A stretch of DNA of 64,000 nt, taken from Garcia nutans. Its lineage: Eukaryota; Streptophyta; Magnoliopsida; Malpighiales; Euphorbiaceae. The stretch covers positions 9,218,501 to 9,282,500 of the forward strand of contig CANTUV010000022.1 of NCBI GenBank assembly GCA_947685225.1, given 5' to 3'. The notes under the pieces are model-generated. The model was not told the DNA's origin, searched no databases, and saw only the letters and a program-made list of their open reading frames with translations. Positions 56,936 to 64,000 of the stretch are shown in pieces; position 1 is the stretch's first letter; the number at the start of each line of letters is the position of its first letter. The translations under genes and the position numbers were made by a program.

Positions 56936-57659
56936 AACAACAAAACACCCAACAAAACACTTCTTTTCACCAACATCCTCTTCAAACAAACTTAACAAAA
57001 CATACCCAAAAACCATCTTAAACTTACAAAAACACCAAAACAACTCCACATCTATAACAAACACAAATCACAAACATCATCTCAACCCTAAACACAAATA
57101 CAACATCATCTCTTCCAACCAACTCACTCTTAAAAATCTATCAAACTCAAACACAACTTCAAATAAGCAAAGAAATCAAAAGAGGACTTACCAAAGTAAT
57201 GAAACTTCTTGAATCACCAACTTGATCACTTAGATCTTCCTTCAATTTGAGCTTAGAACCTTAAAATCCTCTCTTGCTCTCTTGCTTTCTCTTGTCTTTG
57301 GAGGAGCCGGCCAACACAAAAGGAAAAGAAGAAAAGAGCCATGAAGAAACAAAGTCAAACTTCCCTTTTAATCTCCACCAAGTATCCCAAAACAAGAAAT
57401 TACCTAAACACCCTCTTACAAATTGTTTTGATTTCCTTTAAAGCACTTGCCCTCTTTTAGTAATTTCACACATAACAAATAAATATCTTCATCCCTTGAC
57501 CCTCTATTTGACTTATGTATATGTTATTTATACTTCCATATATACAACATATACACTTTCTTTTAATTTCTTTTCTCATGCAAATTAACATCTACATTCA
57601 ATCCAATTTAAAACAACAACAATATTCAAAACTTCTAAGGCATATATTGGGATATTACA

Positions 57660-57960
57660 ATGCATGTTCACTTTCCTTTGCTTCATTTGAATAAAAGAAT
57701 TTCTTGTTAATGTTTGTTTTATTTTATTTTTGTCTTTATATTTTTGCCTTTATCAAAAGGGGGGAATTATTGGATTGAATTGAATTGAACTTGCTATAGC
57801 GTATACCATAGCATATGTTAAGGTGGAGATTGTTAGCATATGTAAAAAGGGAGATTATTGGCAACAATTTTTCAAAGACCTAAAACCTAACGAAAGATTC
57901 AATTTTATTTTATTGTTAAATTCAATTCCATTTAATTACCAAAGTAAAAAAGGGGGAGAT
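57660..57960 (+). other. 3' noncoding region of copia copy 3 with reiterated polypurine tracts
   Basis: Purine tracts occur at about 57757 (AAAAGGGGGGAATTATTGG), 57819 (AAGGTGGAGATTGTTAGC), 57845 (AAAAAGGGAGATTATTGGC) and 57944 (AAAAAAGGGGGAGAT directly before the LTR). The last is the functional position. The upstream ones repeat the junction of tract and LTR start. Confidence 0.7.
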
Positions 57961-59095
57961 TTTTAGGCAAACCATTGGCTTGATAAATTCTATTTTGATC
58001 TTAGACAATCAAATTAAATGAATACTAATAGTTGCATTATGATATTTTTGTAGGAACTTCGCATTTAGTCCACCTGGACTATCAAATGGCACGGTTGGAC
58101 CGAGCCTGAGCTAAAAAAAATTAGAACTTTTAGTAGAGCTCCTGATCACTGGTACTATAAAAATTTCAGCATACCACGCCTGGGCCTCCTGGATTATGAG
58201 ATAGTCCAACCATAATGTGCCCAAGCTGAAACTTCATAACTTTCAGTGGAGCTCACGGCCATTAGCACTCCAAAATTTCTTAGTATACCAAGAGCAGGCC
58301 GACTGCATCAATGTTATTCCGACCGGACCATGGGAACGGTATCCAAAAATTATAGCAATTACTTATCTAATAAATTTGTGGATGCCATGTGTACTAGCTG
58401 TTAAAAAATCTATCTGAAATTTAAAAAGCACAATCAGATCAACATAAGTCTGATCGAACTATGTCTAATCCAGCCGGACTATGTATAATCCGACCAGACC
58501 AAAGAGAGTCTGACCATGAAGTTGCTTTGAACAATGATTGAACTGGGAGACAAGAATCTACATGTTGGCACTCATTTGAAATGGCTAGTTGAAGACTTGG
58601 AGGTTATAAATATCACAATAAACCTTATTTTTCAAGAGGATTGTGAATGTTATAGTTAAGATAAAAAAACTTTCATTACATTGCATCAAAATTTATAATT
58701 GTATTATTTGAGTGTTGGGTGTGAGCTTCAAAGATCCTTGTAAGTTTGAGTGTAATCTTTGAAACACTTAGATTTTAGAGTGAGCTTGGGAAAACTCTTA
58801 GGTTTATGATGATAATACTTAAACCTTATAAAGTTCAGTGCGAGCTTGCGAAAATACTAAGTTGGAGTTGAGTTTGTAAAAACTTAAGATTAGTAATACA
58901 TTAACAAGTTATTAAGGAAGTGAAGGCAGAGTTGATGTAATCTGAACAACTATAAATCTCCTGTGTTCATCATTTTCTACTCTACTCATCTTTTTTTTCA
59001 CTTGCTTAGTTATTTATTTTTAATTTCTTAATTTTCCATTACTTCTTTAATTCAACTAATTCACACCCCTCTTGGTTTTTCATCTTGGGACAATA
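57961..59095 (+). repeat. 3' LTR of copia copy 3
   Basis: It starts TTTTAGGCAAACC (normally TGTTAGCCAAAC) and ends CATCTTGGGACAATA, 1135 bp. TATAAATA is at about 58605. It shares U3 CGGACC/GACCGA words and the U5 block with copies 1 and 2. Confidence 0.85.
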
Positions 59096-62062
59096 TTATA
59101 AATTTATAAAATTTTATTTATAAACAAATACATTTCAATCTATATTTATAAACAAAAAAATTAGCGAAATCTCCCCTAAGAGTATAGCTATATAACTAAT
59201 TTTTAACGTCTCTGCAATAACAAAAATACTTCCAGTAACTCAGACTACAATAACATTTCACAAGCTACAAGCAAATCTATAAATAAGTCACTCCCAAAAT
59301 AATTATCATATAAATAGTTATAAAATAATAAAATGAACTTCCCAAATAATTTAAATACAATAATAAAGCAAATTATAATAACAAAAAATTCACACTATAT
59401 GCATTTTTATAATTCATAAATTTACACTATAGTTTTGTTAACTTATGAAATTTTCATGGGCCTATCTATATGCTTCTTTGCATTTATATTATTTAATGGG
59501 TTTGTTATTTATGATGATTAATATGCTTTTATAATTATTTTAACTTTTAAAAATTTTTAAGAACATTATGATTTTTCATGGGCATATCTAAATGCTTTTT
59601 TTATTTATATTATTTATTAGGCTTTTCATTTATAATTAATAAGCTTTTATGATTATTTATATTTTTAACTTATTAAAGTTTTTAAGAATATTATGAATTT
59701 TCATGCGCCTGTCTATAATTTTTTGCATTTACATTATTTATTAGGTTTCCTATTTATAAATAATAGGCATTTATAATTATTTATGTTTTCGTTTTTTAAC
59801 TTATTAAATTTATTAAATACATTATGAATTTTCATGGGCCTATTTATATGCTTTTATGTATTTATATTATTTATTAGGTTTTTAATTTATGATTAATAGG
59901 CTTTTATGAATTAAAATTTATTATTTATGAATTAAAAGGTTTAACTTATTGTTATTAATTAATAGACTTTATAATTATTTATGTTTTAAATCCTTTGCTT
60001 AATATATTATTACTAATTATTAGGCATTTATAACTTAGTATTATTAATTATTATGTTTTTATAATTATTTATGCTTAGACCCAAATCATCTTTCATTGTT
60101 TGATAATAAATGAGCTTTGGCCAAAATTTTTTTTCTTAAATGATGGTAATTTTTAATGTGATTAATTTATTTACAAATTATTTTGTTGAATGAATTTACT
60201 TTTTAGAGGTTAATTTTTTTTTAAAATAATATACTAATTACCTAGTTCTTTCCACTAAAAAATAAATGGGGCCAATGCTCTATGGCTTTGCTCCAAAATT
60301 GTTTGTGCATATGGGCTTTGGCCTAAATTTATAGTTTGTTTTTACCATATCAATTAAAATCATTATATTATTAATGACATCTAATGAAATAAAAAATAAA
60401 TCAAATAATATTATTCTAAATCCTAAAAAAATACAACAAAATATAGCAAAGATAAAATAATACATAAATAATTATTCAACACCTTAAAAATAGCAAAAAA
60501 AAAAATATTTTATACCCCAAAAAATATAGAAAAATTCTAAATAACAAAGTTAAAAAAAATTATTAATATATAACATAAAATAAAACTTTAATAACATAGA
60601 ATAAAAAATTGCACAAAATCATATTATATTACCTTAAACCCTAAAACAATAGAGAAAAAATGATAATTAAATTGCATATTAATTTAAATATGTACATCTT
60701 CCAAAAACTTTGAAATTAAATTACACATCAATTAAAGAAATTACATATAAAATTAAAACACAAACAAAACTAAACCCTTATACAAATAAATATAATTTCT
60801 ACAAATTTTACACTAAATGCTTCGCAAACACAATCAACATCACCTAACACAAGGAACTTGAAGAGGATGATCGTGGTTGCTGGATATGGTCATAACAAGT
60901 AGAGATGTGTATGGAATTAAATCACAACAAGAGACATGAACTCTTAATGTGGACGTGCATAGGATGAGGAATAGCTGAGAATTGTTTATCAAACCTTGAA
61001 AAGGAAAAGAAAAATAGAGTGTTGGGTGGAAATAAATTATAGAAAATAGATATGGAAACACATATAAGTATACAAGACATATATGTGAGTTAATTAGGAC
61101 AAATTAAGTTACTATGAATTGGTTTAGTTTGAGAAAAGTTAAATATAAATTTGAGAAGTGATGTACTGATTATAAACTTGAAATTTATAATTATGACAAG
61201 TTGATAAAATGTATATATACCGTAGTGGCGACAAGGGAAATTAAAGTGTGTCCATAAAGAAAAATACATCATGAACCCGTTCTGTCCCCCGTTTATGAAT
61301 ATGACCAATCACAAATCTCTATTAAAATTATAATATTTAAAAAAATTAATTAAAAATAATTTTTATTTTAAAATAGAAGATTGTGAGTGGCAGGTCCATG
61401 AGTGATGATATAGACTGAGTCCACCTTAAAATTTTTCAAGTGATAAAAGTAATGTGCATGGGAAATTAGCCATGCATAACGTGGAGAAGTATTTAAATTT
61501 GTAAATATTAATCAATTAATTGCTAACTACAAGCTAGACCAAGAGACATATATATAAAACATGAAGAAATAAATTGTTACAAATTAATAATAAACAATAT
61601 ACTACATTATAACCCAAGAATTGAAACTAATAAAATATGATTAACTAAAATAGCAACTACACATTATACAAACACAAGTAAATTGGTTACAAGGGCTAGG
61701 GTTAGCAATAAAGAAAATTAACAGAGGCTATCTCAATTTAACGTTTTCGACTAGATGTCAAATTTTTTTTTATTGAAAACAAGTGTATATCTATGCTAAT
61801 TTTGTAGACAAAGGGATTTAGGTAAATTCTGGAAGAGATGAGCACCCTTAGAAGTGGCAAGGTGTGAGCTAGTTTTGGAAAGAAGGTGAGGAAGTAAATC
61901 ATGCCAATTCCTCGTGTCCATTTTGCTTATTTAAATCATGTTCGAAGTTAAATATTGAATGTGTTTTGGTTCCATGTTACGTTCTACTACAAGTTTTGCA
62001 AGCTCATGATTTATGTTCAAACTCAAATAAAAAATATGTTTATGATTTATATTTTATATTTT
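59096..62062. other. AT-rich intergenic region with a tandem repeat
   Basis: No gene recognised. It holds the approximately 125-bp tandem array listed separately. Frames near 60.84-61.3 kb on the minus strand resemble no known protein. Confidence 0.5.
59445..59960. repeat. Diverged tandem repeat, about four units of 122-131 bp
   Basis: The word TTTTCATGGG (or TTTTCATGCG) recurs at 59451, 59573, 59698 and 59829. Each is followed by a CTATxTATATGCTTTT-like stretch, TTTATATTATTTATTAGG and GATTAATAGGCTTTTATAATTATTT. The units are clearly related but diverged, and decay after 59,930. It is an AT-rich minisatellite. Confidence 0.8.
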
Positions 62063-62957
62063 ATGTAACACCCTTATACCATATATACATACCACACATA
62101 TACCTTGTATACGTATAATATGCATATAAAGTGTAAGAATGCCACTTTATAACTCAGTTAAAATTTTTTTTTCTTCCGCAAAAAATGATTATATAGTTTA
62201 CAATAGAAAATATTAAGTTAGCGAAACCTAATGTGTATAAAGTAATTTTCCAAAATCTTAATATCTTTATTTTATTCATATAATTACATACATATATACT
62301 CACATATTTTTTCTAACATTCACTCTTATATATATATAATCAAAATTATAAAATGCTAAAATAATACATGCATGCACCACTTGCTAAGCTGGTCTCGAAG
62401 TATCTTCAGTCTTTTTGTGGCAACAACAATCTAACTTCTCCATTAACACCCTACTTACCCGTGCGATTCGTACAATCGCACTAAGCTCGAAAACTTAGTG
62501 GTATATATATGACTTATACATAAACATAACATTTAAATAAAATCTTATTGCATTCCTCATTATACATACAATATGTATACAAAATATCAAACTCACAATA
62601 CATACATTACTTATCTACATAATCTATGTTCTTTACATTTCTCTTACTATTATTATGTATATATATTTCATTTCCATTCATGAATCATAGTAATATTCTA
62701 ATTTATCATAAACACATATAATGGGCCCAAATAGCCCTATATAGTACTCAAGTTCCAGAGAAATTGATTTGATTTATCGCAACAATTGACGCCTAGCGTC
62801 TAGCCCTGAAGGCAAATAATCTCATCGGCATGCCATACTGATAGCACCAAACTCAACCCTCTGGATCAAGATAGTATACAAAGCAACACACACATTTCAC
62901 ACACATTATCTCTTATATATTCACTTCTATCATTTTTCATTCTCACTATGTCATGAT
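62063..62957. mobile_element. Fragment of a gypsy-type LTR, cut by a copia element
   Basis: It starts TGTAACACCCTTATACC and follows the same order of landmarks as the LTR at 55.16-57.66 kb: TATACGTATAATATGCATA, then GTGCGATTCGTACAATCGCAC with AACTTAGTGG, then TGGGCCCAA, then CATCGGCATGCC. It stops where the copia LTR begins at 62958. The remainder would lie beyond the window if this is a nested insertion. Confidence 0.6.
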
Positions 62958-63151
62958 TGTTTACAAACAGTTTTGGGTTTATAATTTTTTGTGTATATTC
63001 ATTACTGTAAAAAAAGGATCAATATATACTTACAGAATTGATAAGGAAAGAACAAATCCTACTAATTACAGAATAGAACTAATTATGGAAAGAGATGAAT
63101 TATGTGCAGGATAGATTGCCAAGAATCAAGGAAGATATGATTTGGTCAACA
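62958..63151 (-). repeat. 3' LTR of a short-LTR copia element
   Basis: On the minus strand it starts TGTTGACCAAATCATATC right after the polypurine tract and ends GTTTGTAAACA, with TGTT...AACA termini; 194 bp. A TATA-like TAAGTATATATTGATCC is at about 63018-63034. The right end is firm; the left end is chosen by the inverted terminus and is less certain. Confidence 0.65.
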
Positions 63152-64000
63152 CTCCCCCTCAAGTTGTGTAGTGGGATCCCCAATACCCAACTTGTCCAGA
63201 ATATTCTTGAGGTTCTTCCCATTCATTGCTTTAGTCAGGATGTCTGCTAACTGATCCTCGGATCGAACAAAAGGTAACTTCAGGATTCCTTCTTCAAGTT
63301 TTTCTTTTATAAAATGTCGGTCAATTTCCACATGCTTTGTCCTATCATGTTGGACTGGATTTTCTGAAATACTTATGGCCGCCTTGTTATCACATTTGAG
63401 TGAGCATGGAAGTGGTGGTGAGTAGCCAATTTCAGTCATAAGCTTCTTCAGCCATAAGATCTCTGTTACTCCTTTAGCAATACCTCGGAATTCAGCTTCT
63501 GCACTAGAGAGTGCAACTACTTTCTGTTTCTTGCTCCGCCAGGTAACAAGATTCCCTCCAACCAAAGTGAAGTATCCTGATGTAGATCTACGATCGTTAG
63601 GGTTTCCAGCCCAGTCTGCATCTGTAAAAACTTCGAGTCTCAAATGATCACTCTTTCTGAACATTACTCCTACTCCAAAGGTTCCTTTCAGATACCTAAC
63701 AATCTGTAGAGCAGCTTCCATGTGTTCCTTTTGTGGTTGGTGCATGAACTGACTTACCACTCCCACTGCATATGCAATGTCGGGCCTAGTGTGGGATAGG
63801 TAGATAAGCTTTCCAACTAATCTCTGATACTTGCCTTTATCTGTCTGTACATCTTCTTCTGATATTCTGAGTCCATGATTCACTGGTAAGGGAGTGTCCA
63901 CCGGTTTACAATCAGTCAGTCCTGTTTCAGCCAGCAAATCAAGAATGTACTTTCTTTGGGATATAAAAATCCCTTCTTTTGATCTTAGCACCTCAATTCC
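63146..64000 (-). CDS. Copia pol C-terminal part: RT end and RNase H, open and running off the window
   Basis: The frame is open from the window edge to the TGA at 63146, whose last bases fall inside the LTR start. It encodes the end of reverse transcriptase (GIFISQRKYILDLLAETGLT, YLSHTRPDIAYAV) and a complete RNase H: EVFTDADWAGNPNDRRSTSG, LVTWRSKKQKVVALSSAEAE, LKCDNKAAISISENP, HVEIDRHFIKEKLEEG and DQLADILTKAM. The catalytic acids are kept. RNase H degrades the RNA of the RNA-DNA hybrid in replication. No stop or frameshift is seen over 284 codons, in contrast with every other retroelement here, so this insertion is much younger. It is a different copia lineage from copies 1-3, and its 5' part lies to the right. 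Confidence 0.93.
   Translation of the reverse strand, partial: GIEVLRSKEGIFISQRKYILDLLAETGLTDCKPVDTPLPVNHGLRISEEDVQTDKGKYQRLVGKLIYLSHTRPDIAYAVGVVSQFMHQPQKEHMEAALQIVRYLKGTFGVGVMFRKSDHLRLEVFTDADWAGNPNDRRSTSGYFTLVGGNLVTWRSKKQKVVALSSAEAEFRGIAKGVTEILWLKKLMTEIGYSPPLPCSLKCDNKAAISISENPVQHDRTKHVEIDRHFIKEKLEEGILKLPFVRSEDQLADILTKAMNGKNLKNILDKLGIGDPTTQLEGEC
63152..63164 (-). other. Polypurine tract of the right-edge copia element
   Basis: The minus-strand TTGAGGGGGAGTG lies directly upstream of the 3' LTR, the plus-strand DNA priming site. It also encodes the last codons of pol. Confidence 0.85.

Larger units (their letters stand above)
55159..57659 (-). mobile_element. Solo LTR of a Ty3/gypsy-type element, about 2.5 kb
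   Basis: The right end reads GGGATATTACA, and the left end TGTATATGATCTCC is close to the expected inverted terminus TGTAATATCCC. Such TGTAAYAYCC...GGRTRTTACA ends are common in Tekay/Del-type chromovirus LTRs. It carries GCTGAGCC...CTCAGTAGTA near 55,575-55,600, a 105-bp duplication and five 62-bp tandem units. No internal region is seen. CTCCATACTCTCATTTACT occurs on both sides of the left end (about 55123 and 55166), so that boundary is uncertain, and no 5-bp duplication was found. Orientation is tentative. Confidence 0.6.
54560..59095 (+). mobile_element. Copia copy 3, 5'-truncated remnant in plus orientation
   Basis: It consists of the accessory ORF end, a 3' noncoding region (55.1 kb and 57.66-57.96 kb), a polypurine tract and one LTR, interrupted by a gypsy-type LTR at about 55.16-57.66 kb. 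The noncoding region resumes after the interruption with TTGAATAAAAGAATTTCTTG, matching the corresponding part of copy 2 (46.1 kb, minus strand). Confidence 0.75.

Overview
The window is nuclear DNA of a eudicot plant. It is very AT-rich, and it holds one intron-containing plant transcription factor gene in a dense bed of plant transposable elements (Ty1/copia, Ty3/gypsy LTRs, L1-type LINEs, CACTA, hAT-like and other MITEs). No rRNA, tRNA or organelle genes were seen. I cannot name the species from sequence alone.

Layout. 1-8.25 kb is AT-rich intergenic DNA with microsatellites and two small DNA-transposon-like insertions (a Stowaway-like MITE near 3.9-4.3 kb and a hAT-like element at 4.69-5.63 kb with an 8-bp duplication). 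8.71-12.39 kb is the only convincing host gene: an INDETERMINATE DOMAIN (IDD, 'BIRD' family) C2H2 zinc-finger transcription factor of 580 residues in three exons. Its first intron appears to use GC-AG borders. 12.4-19.3 kb is intergenic, with a tandem duplication, a tiny LINE stub with a perfect 18-bp target duplication, and a foldback MITE.

19.4-59.1 kb is a nest of elements. A full-length LINE (21076-38920, minus, 18-bp target duplication) is split by a copia element ('copy 1', 23058-32872) and by a solo gypsy-type LTR (34648-36966, target duplication GTTAC). A 5'-truncated plus-strand LINE follows, itself split by a MITE. A CACTA element starting at 42687 is split by a second copia element of the same family ('copy 2', 44317-53106, target duplication CCCTC). 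A third, 5'-truncated copy on the plus strand ('copy 3', about 54.56-59.1 kb) is split by another gypsy-type LTR. A related solo LTR lies at 19.36-20.99 kb. 59.1-62.06 kb is AT-rich with an approximately 125-bp tandem repeat. 62.06-64 kb holds a gypsy-type LTR fragment cut by a younger copia element whose RNase H end is open and runs off the window.

The most interesting system is the copia family present as copies 1-3. Between pol and the 3' LTR, in sense orientation, each carries an accessory gene of about 400 codons. It has a lysine-rich N-terminus, a central region resembling the ATHILA ORF-1 / plant transposon protein family known from Ty3/gypsy elements, and an acidic C-terminus. All copies here are decayed, so the function must be inferred from an intact relative elsewhere.
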